A DNA stretch of 32,431 nucleotides, from positions 1 to 32,431 of the forward strand of contig JADLBQ010000007.1 of assembly GCA_020847635.1 (NCBI GenBank), read 5' to 3'. Below, in pieces: positions 7,578-16,365 of this stretch; position 1 is the stretch's first letter, and every line of letters begins with the position of its first letter. The stretch is from Bacteroidia bacterium (lineage in GTDB: Bacteria > Bacteroidota > Bacteroidia > AKYH767-A > OLB10). The translations under genes and the position numbers were made by a program. A model generated the notes under the pieces. The model made no database searches and was not told the origin of the DNA. It saw only the letters and a program-made list of their open reading frames with translations.

Positions 7578-9746
7578 TCAAATCTCCAGCTTAATCTGAA
7601 CCTGTGTGTCAGCTTCCTTTTTTACCGGTTCGAACTTTTTTTTTGCAGTTTCTTCCTTCAAATTTACTTTCTTCTTAGCCGGAATTACTGCTGACGAATC
7701 TTTCTTCAAAGGCATCAGCTCCTGCATCAAATCAAGAGGTACAGTAACCGGCACTCTACCGGTTTGCTGAATTTTATGGACAGGAAATTTTGTTACAATA
7801 TTTCCAATTGCATTTCGGTTTTTAATTCCGATTTCAGCAAAATTAACCTTAACTACTGTGTTTTTGAGTTTTGGTCTTGGTTTCAAGATTACATCAGCCA
7901 ATGGAGCTGAATTGAGATCGGTTGCAGTGAAAAAAAGCACCTTGCTGTTTTCATTCCCTTTGGTAAGGTCATAAACTTTCTCCCGGGTTATACCGGTTAC
8001 CTGAAATCGTTTCACCATGATACTCCCTTTCAATCCGTCACGGTAAATCATATTGTACACAGTTGACACATCATCTTTATTAAAAACAGCAATATGTTTA
8101 ATGTCTTTTCCAAAATATTTCTTATCCTCAATTTTCCCCACCATCATTTTTCCGTCACCACTGAAAGCAATTATATCATCTAGGTCCGAACATTCACAAA
8201 CCAGTTCATCTTTCTTCAAACCCGATCCGGCAAAGCCTTCTTCCCTGTTGACAAAGAGCCTGGTATTATTAATTACAACTTTTTTGGCTTCAATCTGTTC
8301 AAATGGCTGTTCTGCAATTTGGGTTTTACGTTCTCTGCCCTTTCCGTATTTTTTCAATAACTCCTTAAAATATCCAATAGCAAACTGAGTCAAGTTAGCT
8401 AGGTTTTCTTTCAGTTCCTTCATTCTGGCATTCAGATCCTTAATTCGTTCATCTGCTTTAAACGAATCATACTTTGAAATTCGCTTTATCTTTATTTCCG
8501 TTAGCCGGATAATATCTTCTTCGGTAACCTCCCGTTTCAGCAACTTTTTAAATGGATTCAATCCTTTATCAATGATTTTGATTACTGCCTCCCAGGTTTC
8601 GCAATCTTCAATTCTCCGATAAATTCTGTTTTCAATAAAAATCCTTTCAAGCGAAGCGAAATGCCACTCTTCCATCAGTTCAGCTAATCTGATTTCGAGC
8701 TCCCGTTTGAGCAATTCCTGGGTATTGAATGTTGATTCTTTCAGAATTTCATTCACACTCATAAACTGCGGTTTACCATCTTTAATTACACAGGCATTGG
8801 GTGACATTGAAAGCTCACAGGAAGTAAATGCATACAGTGCCTCAATGGTCTTATCTGAGTCTTCAGCTGAGTCGGGATGAAGATAAATCACAATCTCAAC
8901 CTCAGCTGCTGTGTTATCCTCAACCTTCCTGACTTTGAGTTTTCCCTTGTCGTTAGCTGCCAGGATAGAATCAATTAATGACTGAGTAGTTGTTCCAAAT
9001 GGAATCTGTTTAATTACCAGCGTTTTGCGGTCGCGTTTTTCAATTTGTGCTCTGACCTTAATTCTTCCGCCTCTGAGTCCTTCGTTATACTGGCTGAAGT
9101 CTGCGATTCCTCCAGTCGGGAAATCAGGAAGAATATTGGTTTTTTTCTTTCGTAAAATATCAATAGATCCTTGCAACAGCTCACAAAAATTATGCGGAAG
9201 GATTTTACTTGCCAGCCCAACAGCAATCCCTTCAATACCGGAGGCCAGCAACAAGGGGAACTTTACTGGCAGTGTAACCGGTTCTTTATTTCTGCCGTCA
9301 TAACTCTGTTGCCAGATTGTAGTTTTAGGGTAAAAAACCACATCCAGTGCAAACTTTGACAGTCGTGCTTCAATATAACGCGAAGCTGCTGCCGAGTCAC
9401 CCGTATAAATATTGCCCCAGTTACCCTGAATATCAATCAGCAAATCCTTTTGTCCTAACTGAGTCAAGGCATCACCAATGGAAGCATCCCCGTGCGGATG
9501 ATACTTCATGGTATTTCCGATTATGTTGGCTACTTTATTGTAACGACCATCCTCCATCTCCCACATAGCATGAAGGATTCTGCGCTGAACGGGTTTGAGC
9601 CCGTCATCCAGATAAGGAACTGCTCTTTCAAGGATTACATACGATGCATAATCCAGAAACCAGTTTTCAAACATACCGCTTACGGGTACATGGTGTGTTA
9701 CTTCTTGTTTCTTTTCGAACTTAGCCTTATTTGTCTTTTTTGCCAT
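7578..9746 (-). CDS. parC: DNA topoisomerase IV subunit A
   Basis: This is the DNA-cleaving subunit of a type IIA topoisomerase that decatenates chromosomes with ParE. At 722 aa it is shorter than GyrA and matches Bacteroidota ParC. The WHD/tower region starts near residue 30 (LDYASYVILERAVP), and the catalytic tyrosine is Tyr124 in AASRYIEARL. The quinolone-region motif reads HPHGDASIGD, with Ala88 at the position of the E. coli GyrA Ser83. The C-terminal part is a reduced beta-pinwheel-like region ending in a Lys-rich tail (about 680-715); no GyrA box was seen. It lies 26 nt downstream of parE on the same strand, as an operon. Assignment to ParC rather than GyrA rests on length, partner and motif form. 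Confidence 0.93.
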   Translation of the reverse strand: MAKKTNKAKFEKKQEVTHHVPVSGMFENWFLDYASYVILERAVPYLDDGLKPVQRRILHAMWEMEDGRYNKVANIIGNTMKYHPHGDASIGDALTQLGQKDLLIDIQGNWGNIYTGDSAAASRYIEARLSKFALDVVFYPKTTIWQQSYDGRNKEPVTLPVKFPLLLASGIEGIAVGLASKILPHNFCELLQGSIDILRKKKTNILPDFPTGGIADFSQYNEGLRGGRIKVRAQIEKRDRKTLVIKQIPFGTTTQSLIDSILAANDKGKLKVRKVEDNTAAEVEIVIYLHPDSAEDSDKTIEALYAFTSCELSMSPNACVIKDGKPQFMSVNEILKESTFNTQELLKRELEIRLAELMEEWHFASLERIFIENRIYRRIEDCETWEAVIKIIDKGLNPFKKLLKREVTEEDIIRLTEIKIKRISKYDSFKADERIKDLNARMKELKENLANLTQFAIGYFKELLKKYGKGRERKTQIAEQPFEQIEAKKVVINNTRLFVNREEGFAGSGLKKDELVCECSDLDDIIAFSGDGKMMVGKIEDKKYFGKDIKHIAVFNKDDVSTVYNMIYRDGLKGSIMVKRFQVTGITREKVYDLTKGNENSKVLFFTATDLNSAPLADVILKPRPKLKNTVVKVNFAEIGIKNRNAIGNIVTKFPVHKIQQTGRVPVTVPLDLMQELMPLKKDSSAVIPAKKKVNLKEETAKKKFEPVKKEADTQVQIKLEI

Positions 9747-9772
9747 GCTGATCTGTCGAATATTCTGTTATC

Positions 9773-11632
9773 TCAAACTAACTCCTCAACTTCCGGTTCT
9801 TCATCTAATCTGAGTTCCCGAATGATGTGTTCCTGTCTTTCTGGAGTATTCTTACCCATATAATAATTAAGCAGCTGAATCACTGAAGACTCACGTTCAA
9901 CTGTTACATTTTCTAATCGCATCTCATCACCAATAAATGCTTTAAATTCATTCGGTGAAATTTCACCTAATCCTTTAAACCGGGTAATCTCGGGTTTTGG
10001 TCCCAGGTTCTGAATAGCCTCATCTCTTTCCATATCCGAATAACAATAGCGTGTTTCTTTTTTATTTCTGACTCTGAATAAAGGCGTCTGGAGAATATAT
10101 ACATGACCTGCCTTAACCAGTTCAGGAAAGAACTGCAGAAAGAATGTAAGCAGCAGTAAACGAATATGCATCCCGTCAACATCTGCATCTGTAGCAATTA
10201 CAATTCTGTTATAGCGGAGTTCATCCAGACCTCCTTCAATTCCAACAGCATTGACCAGGAGATTAAATTCTTCATTCTCATAGACTACCTTTTTTGTTAG
10301 TCCAAAACAATTCAGTGGCTTACCTCTGAGTGAAAATACTGCCTGAGTATTGACATCACGGGCAATGGTAATACTCCCGCTTGCTGAATCTCCTTCAGTA
10401 ATAAACAGGGTTGAGTCCATTCGTTGGGCATGTTTACTATTAAAATGAGCCCGGCAATCACGTAATTTTTTATTATGCAGATTCGCCTTCTTAGCTCTTT
10501 CATTAGCCAGCTTTTTAATTCCGGCAATTTCTTTTCTTTCCTTCTCACTTTGTTGAATTTTTTTCAACCATGTATCAGCAATTGCCGGATTTTTATGAAG
10601 ATAATTGTCAAGTTCTTTTTTTATAAAATCATTAATCCAGTTACGCAGTGACGGGCCATCCGGAGCCGTAGCCTGACTTCCGAGCTTTGTCTTTGTCTGA
10701 GATTCGAATACCGGCTCCTGAATTCGTATGCTAATAGCTGCTTCTATTCCTTCACGCACGTCTCCGGGGTCAAAATCTTTTTTAAAGAATTCACGTGCTG
10801 TTTTCACAATTGCCTCTCTGAATGCTGAAAGATGAGTTCCCCCCTGGGTAGTATGCTGCCCGTTGACAAATGAATAATAATCCTCACCGTAAGAAGTTGA
10901 ATGTGTAAAAGCAACCTCGATGTCTTTATCTTTAAGATGAATAATCGGGTAAAGTGACTCTTCTGTAATATGACTTTTTAACAGGTCAATCAATCCGTTC
11001 TCACTCTTGAATTCTTTGCCATTCAGAAAAACTGACAACCCAACATTCAGAAAGGTGTAATTTTGAATCATCCGCTCAACAAATTCCAAATCGAATCTGA
11101 ACTTCTTAAAAATAGCTGAATCAGGAATAAATTCTATCAGTGTACCGTTTGATTCCTGGGTTGGTCTCTCTCTTTGATGAAGTTTCTGTTTCCCTCGTTC
11201 AAACTCACCGATAACGGTCTTCTTATCCCTGAAACTCTGTACTCTAAAAAACTCAGATAAGGCATTAACTGCTTTGGTTCCAACTCCATTTAATCCGACA
11301 GATTTCTGAAATGCTGAACTGTCATACTTACCTCCGGTATTGATTTTGGAAACACAATCAATCACTTTGCCAAGCGGAATTCCTCTCCCATAATCCCTGA
11401 TTGAGACCTTGTTCTCACTTATCTCAATGATAATTTTTTTTCCATAACCCATGGTAAACTCATCAATACTGTTATCAATAACTTCTTTGATAAGCACATA
11501 AATTCCGTCATCACGTGAAGAGCCATCACCTAATTTACCAATGTACATCCCCGGCCGAAGCCGGATATGCTCCCTCCAGTCAAGGCTTTGAATACTGGCT
11601 TCGGTGTAGTTGTGTGCTGATTTGGTTGCCAT
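9773..11632 (-). CDS. parE: DNA topoisomerase IV subunit B
   Basis: This is the ATPase subunit that pairs with ParC. At 619 aa it has ParE length. GHKL ATPase motifs are present: [10 protein letters not shown] (Mg/ATP-binding Asn), IRDYGRGIP, and [15 protein letters not shown] (ATP lid). The transducer domain follows, then the TOPRIM domain with [11 protein letters not shown] and the metal-binding DADVDGMHI. The phrase [11 protein letters not shown] replaces the LPGK form seen in GyrB. The ATG at 11632 is chosen because the conserved [19 protein letters not shown] stretch follows directly. A TACTTTTG -7-like box lies about 58 nt upstream on this strand. The gene stop precedes the parC start by 26 nt. 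Confidence 0.93.
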   Translation of the reverse strand: MATKSAHNYTEASIQSLDWREHIRLRPGMYIGKLGDGSSRDDGIYVLIKEVIDNSIDEFTMGYGKKIIIEISENKVSIRDYGRGIPLGKVIDCVSKINTGGKYDSSAFQKSVGLNGVGTKAVNALSEFFRVQSFRDKKTVIGEFERGKQKLHQRERPTQESNGTLIEFIPDSAIFKKFRFDLEFVERMIQNYTFLNVGLSVFLNGKEFKSENGLIDLLKSHITEESLYPIIHLKDKDIEVAFTHSTSYGEDYYSFVNGQHTTQGGTHLSAFREAIVKTAREFFKKDFDPGDVREGIEAAISIRIQEPVFESQTKTKLGSQATAPDGPSLRNWINDFIKKELDNYLHKNPAIADTWLKKIQQSEKERKEIAGIKKLANERAKKANLHNKKLRDCRAHFNSKHAQRMDSTLFITEGDSASGSITIARDVNTQAVFSLRGKPLNCFGLTKKVVYENEEFNLLVNAVGIEGGLDELRYNRIVIATDADVDGMHIRLLLLTFFLQFFPELVKAGHVYILQTPLFRVRNKKETRYCYSDMERDEAIQNLGPKPEITRFKGLGEISPNEFKAFIGDEMRLENVTVERESSVIQLLNYYMGKNTPERQEHIIRELRLDEEPEVEELV

Positions 11633-12146
11633 AATACTTTCAGTTCAGGAATTTGTTATTTACACAATTAATTATACTGCCTGCTCTTTTCAAAAGTACC
11701 CTCCTGTAACGGTTACTTTGTTAATCTGCAAATAAAATTATTTAACATGCTTATTAACGGTCAGTAAGAATGGAAAGGAGCAAAACTTTTGAACAGAACG
11801 ATTGAGCTGAGTAATTGTTTTCTAAATTTATAAGTGAAGCTACAATTCCACTATCAATCCGAATAGAGAAATATCAATTACCTGAAAGAGTGGAATTCAC
11901 TGGCTTGCTATCATTACCTGGACCATTGACAATGATAACTTTCAGATTGAGTTAGTGCAGCAAACTAAAATCAGGGTTACTATCTGAAAAGCTGTTTTAC
12001 CAAATCGTTAAGCAGCCATATAATCAGGATTAATCCATGACAAGGATTCCTGCCACATGAATGAACACCCCTTCTTCCTTTTATCCGATTTGTAAATCTC
12101 GGAATGAAATATTAAGGAGACCGAATAGAGCTTATTTTAGCATTTT
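11633..12146. other. 514-nt gene-free region with three inverted repeats
   Basis: No convincing coding sequence lies between the divergent parE and pabC-like genes. Three perfect inverted repeats follow one another: AATTCCACT/AGTGGAATT (11844-11852 and 11889-11897), TATCATT/AATGATA (11909-11915 and 11931-11937), and TTTCAGAT/ATCTGAAA (11940-11947 and 11982-11989). The last encloses a smaller TTAGT/ACTAA pair near 11952-11968. The palindrome GGATTAATCC lies near 12028. The stretch could encode a structured RNA or be degraded sequence. In A+T-rich DNA repeats of this length can arise by chance, so only the run of three is notable. Confidence 0.4.
11691..11698 (-). promoter_or_regulatory. Possible -7 box for parE-parC
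   Basis: Read on the minus strand this is TACTTTTG, an exact TAnnTTTG match, 58 nt upstream of the parE ATG. The small perfect inverted repeat GTAAC-G-GTTAC lies just upstream (11706-11716), where a regulator could bind between the -7 and -33 regions. No clear -33 TTTG is seen, so support is partial. Confidence 0.3.
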
Positions 12147-12752
12147 ATGAAAAAGCCTGTCTTCGTTGAGTCAATCAGAATAGAAAACGGAATCATCTTT
12201 AATCTGGATCTTCATCAGGAGAGATTACAAAAGACGGCATTCTTCCATTATGGAACTCAGCCTGAAATAAAAATAGATGTTTCTTCCATTCCAACCGGAT
12301 TCAAAGACCAAAGAATTAAATGCAGGTTACTTTATCATGAGAGGATCTTTGCTATTGAGTTTCATACCTATCAGCTCCGGAAAATTAAATCATTACGTCT
12401 TATTAAAGACAACCGGATTACTTATCCGTACAAATCTGCTGAACGGAGTAGACTGGATGACTTATTCCTGCAAAGAGGGTCAGCCGATGATATCATCATT
12501 TTAAAAAATAATTTTCTAACCGATTCGTCCTTTAGCAACCTGGTACTAGAATCATTCGATGGAAGGCTGGTTACACCATCACCTTGTTTACTGGCCGGAG
12601 TCAGACGGCAATTTCTGTTAAGGAATAAAACGATAACTGAGCAAAAAATTGTGATTGATGAACTGGTTAATTACAAAAAAATCTACCTGATTAATGCACT
12701 AATCGGGTTGGAAGATGATATTTCAGTTCCGATCACATCAGTCAGTACCTAA
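12147..12752 (+). CDS. pabC: Aminotransferase class IV (PabC-like 4-amino-4-deoxychorismate lyase candidate)
   Basis: A 201-aa fold-type IV PLP protein. The probable PLP lysine is Lys96 in YPYKSAERSRLDDLF, matching the K-x3-R pattern of ADC lyases. The NNFLTDSSFSNLVLE and TPSPCLLAGVRRQFLL blocks match the cofactor-phosphate and C-terminal regions of this family. It is shorter than E. coli PabC (about 270 aa), with a compact N-terminal domain, as in the short Bacteroidota members. The likely role is release of p-aminobenzoate from aminodeoxychorismate for folate synthesis, but branched-chain or D-amino-acid aminotransferases share the fold, so substrate is inferred. The start ATG at 12147 is followed by FVESIRIENG, the usual opening. 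The serA-like gene begins 110 nt downstream. Confidence 0.75.
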   Translation: MKKPVFVESIRIENGIIFNLDLHQERLQKTAFFHYGTQPEIKIDVSSIPTGFKDQRIKCRLLYHERIFAIEFHTYQLRKIKSLRLIKDNRITYPYKSAERSRLDDLFLQRGSADDIIILKNNFLTDSSFSNLVLESFDGRLVTPSPCLLAGVRRQFLLRNKTITEQKIVIDELVNYKKIYLINALIGLEDDISVPITSVST

Positions 12753-12862
12753 CCTATTTTTCGGTTATTGGTTGTAAATAATCCGGAATCATTTCAGCAT
12801 ATTCATAAAATCAATCACGATCACGGCCCAATGATTATATTCGCAATCAAAAATCAAATGAA

Positions 12863-13831
12863 ATGGTAAAGATTCTGGCAAATGACGGTATTGACTCAGC
12901 CGGCAAGAAAATTTTTGAAACAGCGGGATTTTTTGTCTCGACTGAGAAAGTTTCACAGGATAATTTAGGTGAAGCACTAAAAAACTTTGATGGGGTACTG
13001 GTTCGCAGTGCAACTCAGGTCAGAAAAGAGCATATAGATGCTGCCCCCCACCTGAAGTTAATTGGCAGGGCTGGAGTCGGAATGGATAATATTGATGTGA
13101 AATATGCACGTGATAAAGGCCTGGCCGTTGTGAACACACCAGCAGCCAGCTCGCAAAGTGTTGCAGAATTAGTTTTTGCTTTCATGTTTGCAGGCGTCAG
13201 AATGCTTTCAGATGCATCGCGCAATATGCCCGGATGTGAGACAAAAGAGCGATTTAATGAATTGAAGAAATTCTATTCTTCAGGTACCGAATTGTCAGGT
13301 AAAACCATCGGAATTGTTGGAGCCGGTCAAATTGGAAGATCTGTTGCCGCAATGGCAGTTGGGATGGGAATGAATGTATTATTTCATCGTCTTAATAACC
13401 AGGATGTAGTTGTTCCTTTAAATTACCACCCGGCTTTAGGTCAGAAAAAAAGCGAATTAGTTTTTAAATGTGTAACTTTTACAAAACTGTTAATTGAAAG
13501 TGATTTTGTTACCGTTCATGTTCCCTTTCCTAAGGGCAGCCAGCCTATTATCAGTAAAAAGGAATTTGACCTGATGAAGAACGGGGCTGCCATAATTAAT
13601 ACAGCACGGGGAGGTGTAGTTTCAGAAACGGAATTACTGGAAGCACTCAACAGCCAGAAAATTGCATTTGCCGGATTAGATGTTTTTGAGAATGAACCGT
13701 TGATCCGGGAAGCATTACGGCATCATCCGAGAACGATTTGTACTCCACATATCGGAGGTTCTACCCGGCAGGCCCAGGAGCGAATCGGGATTGAACTGGC
13801 AGAAAAAGTGGTTGAATATTTCAATAAATAA
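12863..13831 (+). CDS. serA: D-2-hydroxyacid dehydrogenase, SerA-type (D-3-phosphoglycerate dehydrogenase candidate)
   Basis: The likely reaction is oxidation of 3-phosphoglycerate to 3-phosphohydroxypyruvate, the first step of serine synthesis. The 322-aa protein has the catalytic plus Rossmann domains and no C-terminal ACT domain. The dinucleotide motif GAGQIG is at 153-158. The catalytic triad is Arg249 (NTARGG), Glu278 (ENEP) and His296 (TPHIGGS). The Asp that normally ends the second beta strand and selects NAD is replaced by Arg176 (NVLFHRLNNQ), and a longer loop of about 25 residues follows, so cofactor preference may differ. The next gene, a DUF1015 protein, starts 53 nt downstream, an arrangement I recall from other Bacteroidota, where serC usually precedes. 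No serC is in the window. Confidence 0.82.
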   Translation: MVKILANDGIDSAGKKIFETAGFFVSTEKVSQDNLGEALKNFDGVLVRSATQVRKEHIDAAPHLKLIGRAGVGMDNIDVKYARDKGLAVVNTPAASSQSVAELVFAFMFAGVRMLSDASRNMPGCETKERFNELKKFYSSGTELSGKTIGIVGAGQIGRSVAAMAVGMGMNVLFHRLNNQDVVVPLNYHPALGQKKSELVFKCVTFTKLLIESDFVTVHVPFPKGSQPIISKKEFDLMKNGAAIINTARGGVVSETELLEALNSQKIAFAGLDVFENEPLIREALRHHPRTICTPHIGGSTRQAQERIGIELAEKVVEYFNK

Positions 13832-13884
13832 CACCGGTCAGCCAGTTCTTCTTATATTTTTAAATTAAATTCAAACTACCGTTT

Positions 13885-15165
13885 ATGGCGTATATCAAAC
13901 CATTTAAAGGCATCCGTCCTAAAAAAGAACTTGTACAGCGGATAGCTTGTCGTCCGTATGATGTGCTGGATACTGCAGAAGCAAGATTAGAATCAAAAGG
14001 TGATTCGCTTTCATTTTATCACGTTATCAAACCTGAAATTGATTTCCCGGATGGGTTTGACCCGTACTCATCCGAAATTTATAAAAAGGGAATTGAAAAT
14101 TTCAGAAGAATGCAGGATGCTGGAGCATTTATTACAGACTCCATGGATTGTTATTATCTCTATTCTCAATCCATGCCGGCTGATATGATTCCTGGACTTC
14201 CGCCCGAGGCATCTGCTCATACTCAATTTGGTTTTGTAGGCTGTGCATCCATTGATGATTATTTTAATGATATCATTAAAAAACATGAATTAACCAGACC
14301 GGATAAAGAAGAAGACCGGAAAAATCATGTCCGTGCCTCAAGACTAAATTATGAACCTGTCTTCTTTGCTTACCCACAGGTAAAATCACTTGATAATATC
14401 ATCAACCAGGTCAGCAAGGAAACTCCCGAATATCATTTTACTTCAGACGATCGGATTACTCATTCATTCTGGGTTATCTCAGATCCTGAAACAATCCAAA
14501 CAATTACCAAAGAGTTTTCAAAAATCAAATATACTTACGTTGCTGATGGTCATCACCGGACAGCAGCAGCTGCATTGGTTGGAAAAGAATTGAGAGCAGC
14601 CAATCCGGCACATCAAGGCAATGAAGAATACAATTATTTTCTGGCTGTTCATTTTCCTGACAACCAGCTCCAGATCATGGATTACAACCGTGTGATAAAA
14701 GACCTGAATGGCCTGTCAGTTTCTGATTTTATCAGCAGAATTAAAGACCGTTTTGAAGTAGCTGAGAAGGGAAACTCACCATACAGGCCGGCCAGGTTGC
14801 ATGAATTATCCATGTACCTTGAAGGGAAATGGTACTCACTCACTGCCAAACCGGGAACCTATCATGATTCGGACCCGATTGGGGTTTTAGATGTAACTAT
14901 TCTCTCAGAACAAGTATTGACACCGTTACTGAATATTACTGATTTGAGAAAGGACAAACGAATTGATTTTGTCGGAGGACTTCGCGGATTGACAGAGCTC
15001 CAGAGAAGAGTAGATTCGGGAGAAATGAAAGTTGCCTTTGCTCTTTATCCGGTTACCATGAAGCAATTGATTGCTATTGCTGACACTGGAAATATAATGC
15101 CCCCCAAGACCACCTGGTTTGAACCCAAACTCAGAAGCGGACTAGTATTGCACTCACTTGATTAG
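13885..15165 (+). CDS. DUF1015 family protein
   Basis: A 426-aa cytoplasmic protein of the DUF1015 family, without signal peptide or membrane segment. The N-terminus AYIKPFKGIRPKKELVQRIACRPYDVL is the family opening (the residues proposed to follow the start ATG at 13885). The conserved YVADGHHRTAAAA block places DGHHR at residues 221-225, and the RIDFVGGLRGL block is near 360. Biochemical function is not established to my knowledge. Position directly after serA suggests a role around serine or phosphoserine. The DG-x-HR signature recalls the nucleotide-binding motif of ParB/Srx-fold kinases such as SerK and SbnI, which phosphorylate free serine. That link is my inference and not a family annotation. 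Confidence 0.9.
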   Translation: MAYIKPFKGIRPKKELVQRIACRPYDVLDTAEARLESKGDSLSFYHVIKPEIDFPDGFDPYSSEIYKKGIENFRRMQDAGAFITDSMDCYYLYSQSMPADMIPGLPPEASAHTQFGFVGCASIDDYFNDIIKKHELTRPDKEEDRKNHVRASRLNYEPVFFAYPQVKSLDNIINQVSKETPEYHFTSDDRITHSFWVISDPETIQTITKEFSKIKYTYVADGHHRTAAAALVGKELRAANPAHQGNEEYNYFLAVHFPDNQLQIMDYNRVIKDLNGLSVSDFISRIKDRFEVAEKGNSPYRPARLHELSMYLEGKWYSLTAKPGTYHDSDPIGVLDVTILSEQVLTPLLNITDLRKDKRIDFVGGLRGLTELQRRVDSGEMKVAFALYPVTMKQLIAIADTGNIMPPKTTWFEPKLRSGLVLHSLD

Positions 15166-15229
15166 TCAGATTCCGATTTTTTTTTGGAATTTAAGTAATG
15201 GAATGTTTATGAAATGCAGCTTATTTTCA

Positions 15230-15259
15230 TTGGTTAACATCAGTTCATTGTTACATTTG
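15230..15259 (+). promoter_or_regulatory. Promoter of the exported protein at 15265: TTG-N19-TACATTTG
   Basis: TTG at 15230-15232 and the exact TAnnTTTG box TACATTTG at 15252-15259 are separated by 19 nt, the spacing known for Bacteroides and Flavobacterium primary-sigma promoters. The ATG starts 5 nt after the box, so transcription should begin at or only a few bases before the start codon, giving a leaderless or nearly leaderless mRNA. Confidence 0.6.
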
Positions 15260-15264
15260 ACCCA

Positions 15265-16365
15265 ATGAAAAGGATCCTACTGTTAACTGCTTTTTCAGTA
15301 TTGGTTTTTCCATTTTCTGCTTATTCACAGGCTATACCTGTCATCCTCAGGATCAATTCGCAGGACCAACACGATACTCTCGGCTATAATCTCGTTACTG
15401 CACTGACATCAGAAGTGTATAATCTGATTAATTCACAGCAAGTGAAACTCTGGGATAGTCCTGAAAAGGAGATTTATATTAATGCATCCTCTGTTCACCA
15501 GATTGAACGTGCATCTGGTGTTTCATTCCTTTCCCAGAGTGTGATTTTTATTTATGAACGTTGGGAAAAAACACGATCTGGAATCAACAGTCAGACAATT
15601 GGAATGAAGTTTTCGGCTCTTGATGAAAAGAACCAGGAGGTATCGTTTGGTTTCCTGGACTACAATGATGTTAGTAATCATTTCATGAGAGCACGACTAC
15701 CGGTGAATGCAAATGGTAATTACGAAACTTCGTTTGCTTATGTATTACTGAAAAAACAATATGCCTTCAATTTGTTGCAGTTTGGCCCGAAAACAATTAC
15801 TTCCGGAGGTACAGCTCGTGAATTATTGGCTGATTATATGAATAATCTGATCTTTAATCCGACAATTACAGCACCCGAGTATTCTGAGAAACTCATTGAT
15901 TACCACATTGATTTTTCAAGGTCGCCTTCAGATGAGAAAGCCGGTAATGCCAATAAGCTGCTGGCAGCAATTGAGTTATTTCTCCAAAACAATGAAGAGA
16001 TTTTCTATAACCTGGGTGGCGATAAGATTTTGAACTATTTCCGTAAGGGAAAAATCAGAGTTACCTGCATGGAAGTAAAAGAGTTCTGGAAGAATTATAA
16101 TAATCAGATTTCTACTGATACAAAAAACATTCAGATTTATGTAAATGACAGCACTTTAAGTCCGGTTTCATTCTCTGACTTTCTGATGTGGGGCATTCAG
16201 ATTGGTGATGAGTCCATGCATGAAGTATTTAAAGACAAAAACTTCGCATTTACAATACGGAGAATCAATGAAATGGATATTCCGAAAAAAAATGCACACC
16301 TTTACCTGAAAGCATTATATTCAATTGAATGGAATAAAATTACAGAGTTTGTAAAATACTATTAA
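15265..16365 (+). CDS. Exported protein of unknown function
   Basis: I do not recognise a family for this 366-aa protein. Residues 1-22 form a signal peptide (KRILLLTAFSVLVFPFSAYSQA), with no lipobox Cys, so a soluble periplasmic or secreted product is expected. There is no T9SS sorting domain at the C-terminus. The mature part is mixed alpha/beta, with a long charged segment around 210-280 and an aromatic-rich end. It has its own strong Bacteroidota-type promoter immediately upstream, so it is probably transcribed independently of DUF1015. Its TAA at 16363-16365 directly abuts the stop codon of the convergent ogt gene. Coding status is supported by length, signal peptide and promoter. Confidence 0.75.
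   Translation: MKRILLLTAFSVLVFPFSAYSQAIPVILRINSQDQHDTLGYNLVTALTSEVYNLINSQQVKLWDSPEKEIYINASSVHQIERASGVSFLSQSVIFIYERWEKTRSGINSQTIGMKFSALDEKNQEVSFGFLDYNDVSNHFMRARLPVNANGNYETSFAYVLLKKQYAFNLLQFGPKTITSGGTARELLADYMNNLIFNPTITAPEYSEKLIDYHIDFSRSPSDEKAGNANKLLAAIELFLQNNEEIFYNLGGDKILNYFRKGKIRVTCMEVKEFWKNYNNQISTDTKNIQIYVNDSTLSPVSFSDFLMWGIQIGDESMHEVFKDKNFAFTIRRINEMDIPKKNAHLYLKALYSIEWNKITEFVKYY

Noticed and set aside
15168-15194. ATTCC-(T-run)-GGAAT hairpin after the DUF1015 gene as a terminator
   Set aside because: The stem is only 5 bp and the T-run is in the loop, not after the stem.
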